DNA from: Ambrosia x helenae
Taxonomy: Eukaryota; Streptophyta; Magnoliopsida; Asterales; Asteraceae
Assembly: GCA_030844895.1 (NCBI GenBank)
Contig: CM061228.1
Span: 141,100,444-141,164,443, forward strand
Length of the DNA stretch: 64,000 nt
Reading direction: 5' to 3'
Part shown: piece by piece, positions 1-12,600 of the stretch
How the letters are laid out: each line of letters starts with the position of its first letter
Position numbering within the stretch: position 1 is the stretch's first letter
Program-made: the position numbers and the translations under genes
The notes under the pieces: generated by a model
Seen by the model: the letters and a program-made list of their open reading frames with translations, nothing else
What the model was told of the DNA's origin: nothing
Databases searched by the model: none

Positions 1-1503
1 AGACTCCCCGTGTTATGTTTACGCTCCAAACAAAACATACAATAACGCAATTACACTTAACATAACGTTAACGCACAACAAGTTATAGCACATCGTTCAC
101 GTATCACCGAATTACATTCAAATATATGTTACCAAGTATTAGACATGTTACGGGGTTTCCTAGCATGTTACTTACATGTTAAATCGGGTCTCGGAATGCT
201 AATTTACACTACCGCAGCAGTACAGTACACGCGATTAGGAAAAGTCAACTAGCAATTAGGTTGGTCAACTAGCAATTAGAAACCCTACTCGCCTCTATTA
301 TAGGCAATTAGGGCTATTCACCTGAACTTACTAGCAATTAGGGCTATTCACATGAACTTATAGGCAATTAGGGCTATTCACATGAACTTATAGGCAATTA
401 GGGCTATTCACATGAACTTATAGGCAATTAGGGCTAATCACCTGTATCTTTCACACGAGTAGGCCCTCATACTCGCCTGTGTTTATAGGCGATTAGCACC
501 CTACTCGCCTATAACATAGGCGATTAGGAATGCTACTCGCCTGTAACCTTGCTGTTCCGTTTTTTTCGCGCGTTTAACGCTCCAAATCAGATCCAGAACG
601 TGTGTAACCACCCAATATCATCCCAAACCACTATCCTAAACATGTTTAACCACCCAAAATCCTTCGTTTAACACTCGTATAATCAGTCCTGCATGCAACC
701 AAGTAATCCAAACACCATACACATAGCATGCAACATCATAATAACACGCGTAATCATAACCCTAATAATCCAATTACTGAGATTTCTATCATCATACTAT
801 CAATATCAATACTGATCTATCATAATAACATATCAAATCATCATCATGAATCATAAAAAACCCTAGCTTTCTAATCATAACACACCCATAATGCATGCAT
901 ATTAGTTATAATCCGATTACAAAACCCTTATTGACGATTTTCAGAAAGCTTTTTCGTTTAAGAACAGGTCTGGACCATTAGGGATTGATTAAAAACGTTT
1001 ATAAAGAGTTATGGATGAAAATCAAACCTTAGGATTATGAAAAGTATGATGATCAAGCTTGAAACCTTGAGTTTTGATCAAAAATCGCCTTCCAGAGGTT
1101 GTTTATGTGTTGGGGCGGGTTATGGGACGACTAGGGTTGGTATAATGAAGTTTAGGAGGTTAAGTATGGTATTTTATAGTCGTTTTTAGTCGTCCAGCAC
1201 GTAACTAGCGAGTATGCAGCAGTTTTCAGGCGATTAGGGCTCCTAATCGCCTGAATGTTCATGTGATTGGGCCTACTCGCCATTACCTATACACGAGTAG
1301 GGCCCTACTCGCCCTTAGGGTTCCCTACTCGCCTCCCCTATAGGTGATTAGGCCTCCTACTACTCGCCTATAGGGGTGGGTTTTTGTGCGTTTTGCGCGT
1401 TAAAACCCCGTTTTAACATATGTTAATGCATTTTCACGTACCGACAAGTCACATAATGATTGTAAACACATAACACAAGTAAATAACACAGATTTACACT
1501 CGT
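1..1503. repeat. Repeat-rich non-coding DNA with a 30-bp tandem array
   Basis: No gene is seen. Five head-to-tail 30-bp units fill 301-450: three near-identical units, a variant first unit and a degraded last one. The unit contains CAATTAGGGCTATTCACATG. Across 220-560 and 1190-1375 a short word related to GGCGATTAGG recurs in both orientations, its complement appearing as variants of CCTACTCGCC. Dense short motifs in both orientations resemble subterminal repeats of DNA transposons such as CACTA elements, but no terminal repeat was found, so this is only a suggestion. Confidence 0.6.
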
Positions 1504-1603
1504 NNNNNNNNNNNNNNNNNNNNNNNNNNNNNNNNNNNNNNNNNNNNNNNNNNNNNNNNNNNNNNNNNNNNNNNNNNNNNNNNNNNNNNNNNNNNNNNNN
1601 NNN
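1504..1603. other. Assembly gap (100 N)
   Basis: Exactly 100 N, the usual placeholder for a gap of unknown size. It cuts the minus-strand coding exon on its right (1604-1865), so the 3' part of that gene is missing or displaced. Confidence 0.99.
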
Positions 1604-1869
1604 CCAGCATTAACATCATCAGCCTTGTCCTTCCCTTTTTCTTTGATCCTTTGATCTTTTCCATTGGTGTTTCTGGATCCTTTTCCTGTTTTTACTTGTA
1701 GCAAAGGCACATTCGGTAATACGTTTGCAAATTCACTTGTTCTTTCGACTTGATCATGTTGTTCAGGCTCAACGTTTGGTTCGACTATACCATACACACC
1801 TGGCTCTATTGTTTGCAGCATACCTAGATCTGTATCGCTTATTTCATAGTTTTCAATCTGTCATGGGAA

Positions 1870-3150
1870 AACAACAAATGCGTTTTAGGAATCATTAAAA
1901 TGCGTTTTACAAATATTTGCAAGATGTCAATTTAACAAAATGCGTTTTTAGGATATAAACAAATGCTTTTTACCTGTTAGCTATATTTTCATTCTGATCT
2001 CTACCCTGATTATCAACATTATCTTCCACCACCTTTCCTGACTCCCCATAACATTTTCATCAACATTCTTCATCCTTGAAACAGTTTCATCAAGACCCAC
2101 TGCTGTGTTGTCTTCAAGATTTACAACCTGTCATAAAAAAACAATAAATGCGTTTTAGAAATTATTAAAATGCGTTTTAGAAATACTTGCAAAATCTCTT
2201 TTACCTCTTCAGCCATACTTTCATTATGTCCACTATGATCTCCACCCTTCTTCTTCCGACCGTGCCCATATCGTTTGTATTCTACGAATGTTTTTGTTGT
2301 CGCTGATGGTATCATCTCCGCCGCCTGTTCTTCTTCAATAACCCTATCATTCTGATCACCATCTTTTTCTTCAACAACATTGTCTCTTTTCGAAGTCTTG
2401 CCTCTAATGTCGTCCCATTTCTGGCACCTATCGATCAATTCCCTAGACATGAAATATTTCTCTCTTGCTTGTAAAACCATATCATCCATTTCTTCCTGGA
2501 TTTCCAGATACTTCTTCATGTTCTTGTCCATCTTATTCAACCAAACCTGTCATGAAAACATCAAATGCGTTTTAGTTTTCCCCAAATGCTTTTTACAGAC
2601 AACTATAAATTATTGGTAAATAGTCATACATACCTTCTTAGCTTTCATGGCTGCGTCAAATTCTTCTTTATCATATTCAACCCCGCTTAGCTGTGGCTGT
2701 GTTTCACAATATTCAAACATCTTCTGTGTTTGACTCCCCATGTCAAAATCTCTCCAGTCTAGGTTGTCATAATCCTGCTCCTCCTCATCAAAACTCGGTT
2801 TCTTCTTCATTGTTGTTTACCTCCCTTTCATGCATGCCCACCAAAACATCAACGGCATCCTTCACTGTTTCACTTACACCTTTTTCAGAACTTCTTTTCT
2901 CAGTCTCTTCATCTCCTGCATCATCATTGTCCTCCTCAATATCAGTCAAAGGCCCATTATCATATATATGTTCTTCCATTTCACGCAAAGACGTTCCTGT
3001 AATGTAACTGATTGCTGGTGTCTTCACAATTTTAGAGTTGTGCCTTTTGTTGTACTCATGTGTGTAAATAACCTGCAATCATGAACAACAACAGTTAAAA
3101 AAAACATTTAACAAATGCGTTTTGTTACATACCAAATGCGTTTTACTGAA
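1870..3150. repeat. AAATGCGTTTTA word repeated in the introns of the Ulp1-associated-type gene
   Basis: Every readable intron of the 1604-4623 gene carries one to four copies of AAATGCGTTTTA or a one-base variant, near 1878, 1900, 1939, 1963, 2145, 2169, 2562, 2583, 3110 and 3133. The neighbouring exons do not show it. The word is absent from the introns of the other genes in the window, so it belongs to this element or family. Confidence 0.6.
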
Positions 3151-4039
3151 AAAGATGCTTACATTTAACATGGCAATGGGCCCATTATACTGATCTTCCT
3201 TCCACCCTGCCTTTGTTCTGTTGAGGCATTCTAGTAGGTATGAACACCAGTTCATGTTTTGTATCTCATCTTCTTTGTCCACACTAATCAAAAATCTTTG
3301 GTTAACTTTGGTGGATTTGGTTATTTCCCCAAAAACTGTGTTCCACAGTACCAGGAAGTTAAGCTTAAACAATCGACCGCCATTTCCTTGTTGTTCAACC
3401 ACACCCAAACTTGACCCACACTTGGTGTAGATGTCACAAACTGCGCTTTGAATTCGTCTATTGTTGAATCTGTACCTTTTTTAGGCCTTCCATGCTCTAA
3501 CACAGGAATCTTTCCCATTGGAATCCCAAAACACTCTTGCACCATTGAATTTGTTATTCTTATATTCCACCTTCCAACATTAACTGTTCTTGTTGTATCA
3601 TCATAGTTTGACAACAACCAATAACCTAACCCAGTTTGAATGCAATCTATATCAATTTCCAGAACACTTCCAAAACCCATACTCCTTACATCCTTCTTTT
3701 GTTCGTCTGTGTAGTCTTTCAAACTCCTTACAAAATCCCCGGGAGAACATCTTAGTTTCAATTTTGTATCCCGGTATTCAACGAATGTCCTTTCTTTTGA
3801 GGCTTTCTTTTCCTTTTTTTTAACTTTCTTCACCGGCTTCACAAAATCACTATCCGACTCACTCTCTGAATCTTTCTTACTCTGTTTCTTTCTTTTTTTC
3901 TCTTTATGCACATTAACCTTTTGAACAGCCTTTTTTGGTTTCTCTATCACTTTCTTTGCTTTACTAACATGTTTTACAGGAGTCTGGAAATCATCATCAG
4001 ACCCTGTATCCTTTGGTTGTTCTGTTCAACAAAACACAG

Positions 4040-4420
4040 CCATATGTTAGACAAAACGCCTTTTGTTTTTTTATTTTTTAACTTTTATGTATCATTTTCT
4101 GCTTTGTTTCCAACAATAAATCAGATCTGATAAAACGCCTTCATTAACACTTGTAAAACGCCTTTCATTATAACAACAACATTAGTTGATTATCAAACAC
4201 ATCAGATCTGATAAAACCCCTTCACTAACAATCGTAAAACGCCTTTATTAATAACAACAGTTCACTATGAAACAAAAACGATTAACTATAACATAAACTA
4301 TCAAAACGCCTTTACTAATTCAATCATAACCTTAAAACGCCTTTACTAATGCAAACAGTAAACTGTCTTCTTCATCATTTAGTGATACAGAAAACGCCTT
4401 CAACAATAACATAAAACGTA
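4040..4420. repeat. Cluster of AAAACGCCTTTA words in the 5' intron
   Basis: About eight copies of AAAACGCCTT followed by TA/CA-rich bases lie in the intron between 4021 and 4442 (near 4048, 4132, 4155, 4212, 4236, 4303, 4334, 4391). Read on the minus strand the core is AAGGCGTTTT, related to the GCGTTTT core of the intron word further left but in the opposite orientation. Confidence 0.55.
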
Positions 4421-4623
4421 TTCTGTTCATATAAATCATACCTCTATTACTTGGTTTTGAAGCCCTGTCATGACACAGCTTACTTCTTCTTTCTCGTCCT
4501 TCACCTGTTTTAGGGTTTTCAAAACCAACGATTAGCACCATTTATTGTTCGATTACTGACATACGATCGTAAATAAACTAAATACATGATCAATTTCTTA
4601 CTTGATTTGCGTTTTGGAGACAT

Positions 4624-5266
4624 GATTCTTCTCTGATGAATGTTACTTTCCAGTGCTCTGTTTTGTTTTGGTTAACAGAGAATGATTTTGTGTGAGTTAT
4701 TAGGGTGAATGATTCGATTGTGTGTGTTTATTTTTGATGAATGATTTTGATGAATGATACGTCAATAGAAACCGTCCATAATTGAGGGTAATTTGGGCGC
4801 TGGAATTAAAAAAATTCAAAAAATTAGAGTTGTAATTTGTCTGATTTACCCTCAACTTGATAACTGCCATAAATGAGAAGCTGTGTATTAAATGTACGAG
4901 GTTTAATTGTGAAAAACGCAGAAGGTGGGAAGATGGAGGGCCAGGATCTCTTCTCACACTTTGTATTTTAAGGCTACTTTGTACAATAGCCTCTCTCTAA
5001 ATATATAAGCTATGCGGATTCAAACCAAATTTTTTTTTGAACGGCAGATTCAAACCAAATAATATATTTATTGCATATCAAAATGGATAATTTCTAAATT
5101 ATTTATCAAAATGGATGTTTATTGTTTATTTCCTTATTTTTTTACTAATCTATTATTTTGTTTTTAGTTCGTTTTGACCCACATGTATGTATTGATGTGT
5201 TTGACCCTTTATGACGATACACCTAACTTCACACGATTCACTGTTGTAAATCGTTTTGATACATAC
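4624..5266. other. Intergenic, no gene seen; possible transposon edge near 4900-5010
   Basis: No convincing coding sequence. At 4935-5000 the minus strand reads GGCTATTGTACAAAGTAGCC followed by AAAATACAAAGTGTGAGAAG. This has the look of a DNA-transposon terminus and could be the right edge of the element carrying the gene at 1604-4623, but no matching left end is available because of the gap. Confidence 0.3.
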
Positions 5267-5489
5267 TGTTACACCCCAACCGATGGCGAAATACGTCAAT
5301 TATTTGGTAAATTATTGCTTGTATCATGTTATTATTATTTTTAAAATATTGTAATCGCGAAAATAAATAATTTAAGGTATTAGTGAATATAAATATATTT
5401 CTAGCTGACGGTCTATTCTTGCTAGCGAATTAGGATCGTTATGCGGATATTATATTTCTATGACTTTTCAAAAATAGGTGGGCGTTACA
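5267..5489. mobile_element. Solo LTR (223 bp) with 5-bp target duplication CATAC
   Basis: The element starts TGTTACACCCC and ends GGGCGTTACA. It is flanked by the same five bases, CATAC, at 5262-5266 and 5490-5494. LTRs beginning TGTTACACC are common in plant Ty3/gypsy elements. No internal region, primer-binding site or polypurine tract is present, so this is the product of LTR-LTR recombination. Confidence 0.75.
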
Positions 5490-5494
5490 CATAC

Positions 5495-6691
5495 GTATGT
5501 GATAGATTAATGGTATATGTAATAATTGGATACATTAGTGTGTCCCACCTTGCACTTTGATATTATATCATTTTTGTGATATATAAATATAGAGAAAGTA
5601 TACGGTGCAATGTCTCTTCAACCTGCAAAGTGTATGAAGGATTAATAGAGAGTCACGCGTAGTGACGGGTTTTTTTTTTTAAACACGTTAATACCTTTCA
5701 GAGGTAGATTAGAGATTTTATCCATCTTTGTAATCGTGCAAATCCCCAAATGATTTCTAATTTATTGGAATTACATAAACGAATTCAGATTCATAACCGT
5801 CGAATTCGGCTGAGTTCAAATCCAAATTCTTAACCAATCACAAACCTTGTTCTTCTTCATTCGTAACCTTGTCGCCTGGTCATATTCAAACGTACATGAC
5901 CTGTGTTTTGATTCTTTGAAGCCTACTTGAGTGAATACATTGCTTTTTTTAACTCTTCTTGAGTGATTTACTTTCTAACTTGCACAATTTAATTGTGTAG
6001 GTTTGAACTTGTGTGATTTTACAACTGAACTTACACGATTTCAAAATGAGATACATTTGAACTTACAACATGTCGAATTTTGATTCTCTATTATAACTGG
6101 TTATGTTGTATGCATCCAAAACACTGTGAATCAAACTATTAAATTTATATTTTTTTCAGTGGTTACAATAGAAAGTAACTTTAAAATGAAATGACATGTC
6201 AATCAAACTAGCATCATAACCGGTAACATTGTCAATCACAAATCTGGATGACAAACTTAAATGGTTGTCAAAATAAGAGTTGCAGATGACTTTCCTTTAC
6301 GGTGACACCCAACTTTTGGAAGATGATAAACTTAGCTTTCACCAAATTTCAGTCACACAAGTTCAAACAGATTATAAACAAAATCGACTTCCCCTATACG
6401 TTCAGCAACAAATTAAACATACTCTTTTTAAGTGTTTTGGAAGCCTAAAGCGATCCATCGCAAAAGACAATGTTGTCATGTTTCAAAGTAAAATACACTA
6501 CAAAGCATACGAGCACACACAATATATGCTTCTCCGACAGTAAATTTACACACCTCCAAAACAAAAATTAAGAATACATCCACCTATTTTTGCCTCCTTT
6601 TTATAACCCTAGTGTGGTAAGAATGTGACTTCACTATCATCATTGGCTCAAAACCCTTCCATAACCCTAAAGGTTATTTATGTAATTTTAT
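5495..6691. other. Intergenic, downstream of MOR1 copy A
   Basis: AT-rich DNA. An 87-codon open frame at 6280-6543 (plus strand) shows no recognisable motif or gene-like neighbourhood, and I do not call it. The 3' UTR and polyadenylation site of the MOR1 gene should lie in the last few hundred bases on the minus strand. Confidence 0.6.
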
Positions 6692-9600
6692 TTAAAGAGA
6701 GTCCATTGACCCGCTTTTTAGCCTCTCCATGCGCGCTTGAAGTCCAGATAGTGCCTTTTCATCCATGGGAAGAACACCACTATGAACAGGATTGGGATTC
6801 ACTGTACTAACATCATCTGTCGGTTGACTAGACTCATGGTCATCGTTACTAACATTCATTTGCATCATGGGTCGGTTCACGGGTTCAGGGTTCCCAGCAG
6901 AAGCTAACTGGATGCTCTTCATCCTTTCTCTTATTGCATCTAGAGTCCCACTACTAACTGCAAATCAGTAAATCAGTAAACAAATAAATAAGCATGGTAA
7001 AGATAAAAAAGTAAATACAAAGAGTGCATTGGAATTGTGGTAGAGATAAACCTCCAGATGAGAATCTGTCATCTTCTGAATGAACAGGGATTGAACCTCT
7101 TGAGGCCATAACGTTAGCCGATGATGACATGTCATCTTCAGCATATGATGGTGGTAGACTGAAATTTGTGGGGTCGGTTTTAGTATTAACAGATTTTCCA
7201 TCATTTAAAGAATTAGTATGTACAGGTGAAAGAGGTGCAAATTTTGGAGACGAAAGATTTAATGCAGATGGTGGAGGTGTTGGCATAGGCACGCTGGATG
7301 GAGTTCTTCCAGCTGCAGCATTTTTTTCCATCTGATATTTACACAAAGAAGTAACAAATTAAAAATGGAGAAAATTAATGGAATATCTTAAAAGTCATTC
7401 AGAAGAAAGTTATCAAGACCTGAGCTAAACCATCTCTAATGTATGTTCTGAAAGCTTCACTTGCATTTTGAAGTTGAGAAAATATGTCAACCTGACAAAT
7501 ACTTGAAGCTTGAGTTCAAATGGTGATAAACTAACTACAGTTGCAAACATAGTGTCAGCAAATAAGAACGTATTTACCTTTGGGTACAACTGAGTTATTC
7601 GGTATAGTTCAAATAGACCAATACTGCATGTTTGTTTATCTCCAATCTTCTTGAATATTGCAGCCAGTTCTTGCTGTGAACCAAAAAAAAAACAACTTAG
7701 AAGCAATGAAGCATGAAAAAGCGTACTAGAGGTAGTTCGACCCATTTACTTTTGAATTAGTATATTCTAAGTAAAAAACCTTCTATATCAGCCATTGAAA
7801 AGAAATTTTAAAAAAAAATTCTACAATTTTTCAACAAAAGTGCTACTAACCCATCACTTGTTAACACATGAAGATCAAAAAACCAAAAATAAATAAATAA
7901 ACTCACCTTCAATTGAGCATCTGCAGAATGTGTAGCAGGCATAGGATTATTGGCCATGGAGTCACCCCAATGAGTTTGGCCAACAGGGCCGGTTGGTGTC
8001 AACATTCTTGCAGCCGCCAAAGTCTGACAAATGAAAAAAATAGATATAATACCTGAAGATTGAGACCAAGTTATATATATAAACAAAATACCTGAAGATT
8101 GAGATCAATGTAGGCAAGTATTATAGGTTGGGGTTCCATGTCTATTGGAACCATAGAAAGATGACCTTTTATTGCGGTCCCACGAAGCTTTACAAGCTCA
8201 TGCAGAACTGTTTTAACCATGCGCAAAGGCTTGTCATCTGCTCCAGCTCTGTAAACCGATTCATTGTAGCAAAAAAAAATTTAGTAATACCACAAATCAG
8301 CAACTCCAATAATTAGCAATTAAAATATCACAAAAGTGCTGCAAACCTCCTCCGGATTTCTTCCATCCCAAGTTCTTGCAGATAAATATGAATGCTCTGG
8401 AGAATGCGATCAAGGTCAACCTCATATATTGTACTTTGAAGAACTGCATGAAATTGAAGCATGAAGGTTGAATATTTAAGAAAGGACAATGTGTGGAAGT
8501 TGATTAATAAATCTTAAAACTGACCTTCGTAAGTTTGATCAAGCATTTGACAACCAAATCTGAAAACTTCATATTTCTTGTAGCAAATGACTCATTGGAT
8601 GGTGGATATGGCCATCTAGAAGGGTCCAGTGGTTTTAAGAGATTGATCAGGACCACAAATGAAGATGTACGCTCAGCATTATCCTGAATTAATGCAAAAA
8701 CAATTCAACACAATACATTATAACATACAAAAACAAAAACAAAAAAAATATGTGTGTGCATGAGTTTAGGTAAAGGGCAAAGGTTCACCAATATCTTAAG
8801 CATCAAAACATTTAAAGCTTTTAACAGCTGACTGCCATCATCCATCCTTGGAACTCTTTCATCTAAAAGCCAGAGTAAAAGCTCTGTAATCAGATTGTCA
8901 AGCGTTCTCTGGTTGACAGCATGAGCAAGCCTTTTATTTTGAAATGTCTGCAAACAAAGGGAAAAATCTAGCAACATAAGATACGGTATAAGTAAAATTC
9001 AAGAAAGTAGAAATGAAGAATTGCATGTGACAAATCACCTGCATTAGTGTGTTGAGAACATATTTACAAGACCTTGAAGATGCCCCCATTAGACTAAAAT
9101 CGAAAGTCTTTGCGACCTGGTATGTAAAAAAACCTAAATGTAGAGGAGAATGGGGAAGAAAAAAATAGTAAATCCAAGTGGAGCAACAAGTACCTTTGCT
9201 GCTAAACAAGAAACAAGTCGGTCAGCATCTTTTATTAAATCATCCATTAAACTGCCTTCAGGGTCATTGGTCGCAGCTGCCAATTCATGGCACACAACTT
9301 TCATGCCTTCAACAGACTGCAACGTAACAGTCTATACATTCAGTACAAATTTCACCGGATAGAGAAAACTTAGTTGAAGAAAATAACTCAAACCTGCTCA
9401 GGAGAGCCATATGTAATAATATCTAGAGCCTCATTCCAGTCTGTAGGGCCAATTAAACCTCCAGATGGCCGTGCCATTGGATGTCTTTCCATTTGAGGTT
9501 CTGGGGGCGTATAAATATCCCTAAAGCCACAACAAATTAGGCAGCCCCATAAATCAGAAAAAGATATACCAAATGGTGTAGTTTTTTTCGAATCAGTATG

Positions 9601-12600
9601 AGGAAAGCAAAAACCGTACAAAAAGAACAGAAGTAATAAAATAATAGCAGAAGAATGTGACTACCTGGTAAAAGCTGGTCCAGGTATGGATCGTGATAAT
9701 TCACCACTTTGCTCGGCAATGTCAGAACTGCACATATAACAAAACAAATAATTAAGGACAATCAAACATATATTCCAAGAGAACTACGATGGAAATAGTA
9801 TATTTGCCATTGCATAAAGTTCAAAATGATAAAGAAGGCATAAACAAGAAGCGGAAAATAGTAAGTTGAAACAAAAAGCTTATGCTAATGTTTACCCATT
9901 TTCCCTAACAGAACGCCTTAATGCAGCTCTTGCTTCACCTGGCTTGCCCTCCTTTCTTTTTTCCATTTCTCGAGCCTAGAAAAACATAGAACAATTTTTT
10001 TTTTAAAAAAAAAGACAAACAGGGTTACAATAATAGATTAGAATGCAATTAAAAATTAATATTGCTTCTGCATTACAGAAACACAATTTTTACAAGTATT
10101 AGACAGCAATTATTTTTTTGTTCATTCCCCAAATAGTACATGTATATGAATATAGCTCAGAGGGTACTACGGTGCGAAAAACTTCAGAAAGAACAAAACT
10201 AATAATAAGAAAAACTATAAACTATGATAGTAATACTAATAATCATAATAATGACAATGACAACAAGAATTATAGCAAAAACAAGAGTAATAAACAAAAA
10301 ATTAATATACCTTCCATTTAAATCTATCATCTAACATGCTTCTTTGTGCTTCAGTCAGCTTCCCAACATATTTCCAGATGTCATCACCTTACAAAAAAAA
10401 AAAGCTAATCAGACACCAAGCAATGATAAGTTCAATATTTTCCAACAAAGGTTTAGTAGTCCCGTTTCATATGCATATTGCAGGTTGTTATATACTTATA
10501 TTAATACAAACATTTTCATTTGACAGCGTCCAGACAAACAAGTAAACCATAACTCACCAAATATCTTATAACCAGTGGCTAGACAATTTAATGCAGCTTT
10601 TCTAAGTTCACCATCTCGTTCTGCAGTCAAACTTGCAACAATTTGCAAAGACTTTAGCTGTCCACTTATCTGCAGCGATGTAAGCGACATGAGCAACCCC
10701 CATCTGTAAGTTCAACCATTAAGTTTAAGAGGCATGTACCTCAGAGCCATTATTATCCAGCAAAAATCCAACAAGATCAGCACACTCAATTCTTGTCCTG
10801 TTATTTCTAGAACGCAGGCCTTCCAAAATGTAAGGGAAAGTTTTTGCAGCAGAATAGCTATGTATGATCTGCTTCATTAGGTCCCGAATTTTTTCTCGCA
10901 GTTTCTCAATGTTGTGACCAGTCTGCACAAATAAGAATGTTGTAAGTAGGCATTCAAACTCTGTCAAGTAAAACTTGTAACTATTTTAGATGGCATGATT
11001 TTTTTCTAAAATGCCACATAAGCTACGATGGAAGCTTCAGATAAGGATCAGGGGTCATTCTAACATTAACATCTAAATAATGAAACGTGAAAAAAAGTTA
11101 AACAAGAACATCCATAAGAATATATGTCCAATAAAGTCTAGGGTTGAGAAAACCTTCTCCACCAAGCAAGGTAAAAAGATGGAAGCTTCAGATTCATTCA
11201 TAGTGTAATTCTCATTTTTCAATGTTTCAAAGAACTCCGGGAGAAATTCCAGCACCTATAATCATATTTAACAATGGATATAAGTTTATACATAAAATAT
11301 CAAACATAAATAATACAATGTATTTGACGAAACAAGATGATCAAAAAAATTCACCTTTAGTAAGCAAGATGTGTTGGATTCACAGAATCGCAAAACAAAC
11401 CACTTTAATAGTATATCAATAACTTCAATTAAATCTTTGGCAATTGTTGGAAGTGCCCTCTGAAGCATCTCGATCCCATCAACTTGTTTTTTGAAATCTG
11501 TGCTCAAAAGCCGCCTGTGCAAATCCTCCCTGAAGTACTTCATCAAATCATTCTGTTTCAAGAAGAAAGTGTTGACTTAGAAAACTGTATCATGGCCACA
11601 ACATAATGCCATTGATTTTGTTAATTACCTCTAGATCCTGAATCTGCTCCAAACGCAATTCTTCAAACTTAAACCTACGAACCACAATTCTCTCTCTTTC
11701 ATCCTGCAAGGCAGATAAGAATACGATTTGCTCAGATATTCTTAATATTGATAAATACATTAAAGTATATGCAACTTAAAAGGATACCTTGTTAGAGTCC
11801 CTGACATTTAGTAAAGCTTGTGATTGTATGTTAATATCTTGAACCGACATTATAGGCTCTGGTTTTGAGCCCTTTGCTGAAACCGCTCTCTAGAACACAA
11901 TATTGAGACAACAATTCAATATCTGCTTCACATACGAAGATAATATAGCAGATAATAAGTACATCATACCGAAGATACAGATCGGCTTCCATGCTTTGAT
12001 GCATGACCATTTGATTTGCCAATCTTTGAACCTGTTTTCATTGTTTGTCCAGTTGGGGCTGTTCTTGTGTTATCATGCACTTCTGGAAATGCACCATGTG
12101 TCTTCAATCGTTCAAGAACAATTGCCAAAGCAGGACCTTGAATATCTCTTACATTTTTCATGACCTACAGTGAATGAAAAAAACTGGTTCAAAAAGATTA
12201 CAAAATGGTAAAACAGATGGAGGGAAAAAGTAAGCAGTTTTGCACACCATTTCTGGTCCACAAACTCTAACAATATCTCCAAAGCACACTTCAGCTGCTT
12301 TACGAACATCTGCTGATTTATCCTGATAAACAAAATTTCTTAACTGCTGAATGAAATTGTAAACTGACAAATGAAACGATAAACATTGTATTTTATAAAT
12401 ATTAAATACCGTCATAGCAACAGCAACTGGTCTGAGTAACTGAATGGCATCAGGGAACTCTGCTAATCCTGTAAGTTGCCTGGACAACCAATCAAAAAGG
12501 TCCTTGCGCCCTTCCGCACCAAGTTTAGCATCAGTCAAAGAAGTAGTAATATATGGTACCTACAAAAAACCAAAGAATCGCAAATAATAAAATCAGATAT

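Larger units (their letters stand above)
1604..4623 (-). pseudogene. Plant-specific Ulp1-associated-type protein, N-terminal part, broken
   Basis: Start chosen at 4623 (MSPKRKS). Readable exons are 4602-4623, 4442-4504, a large exon from 4021 down to about 3165, then about 3072-2640, 2547-2205, 2130-2040 and 1861-1604. The product begins with a very Lys/Ser-rich, NLS-like stretch. A conserved block follows (CSPGDFVRSLKDY, QKKDVRSMGFG, GYWLLSNYDD, CFGIPMG, LFKLNFLVLWNT, MNWCSYLLECL). This arrangement is what I know from plant proteins that often end in a Ulp1-like protease domain and are frequent in MULE-type transposons; the protease itself is not visible and would lie in or beyond the gap. 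The frame breaks near 3405-3425 and again near 2800, so the gene is probably decayed or needs undetected introns. Function unknown. Confidence 0.45.

Noticed and set aside
6280..6543. 87-codon plus-strand frame
   Set aside because: No recognisable domain, no similarity to the nearby genes, AT-rich flanks. It could be chance.
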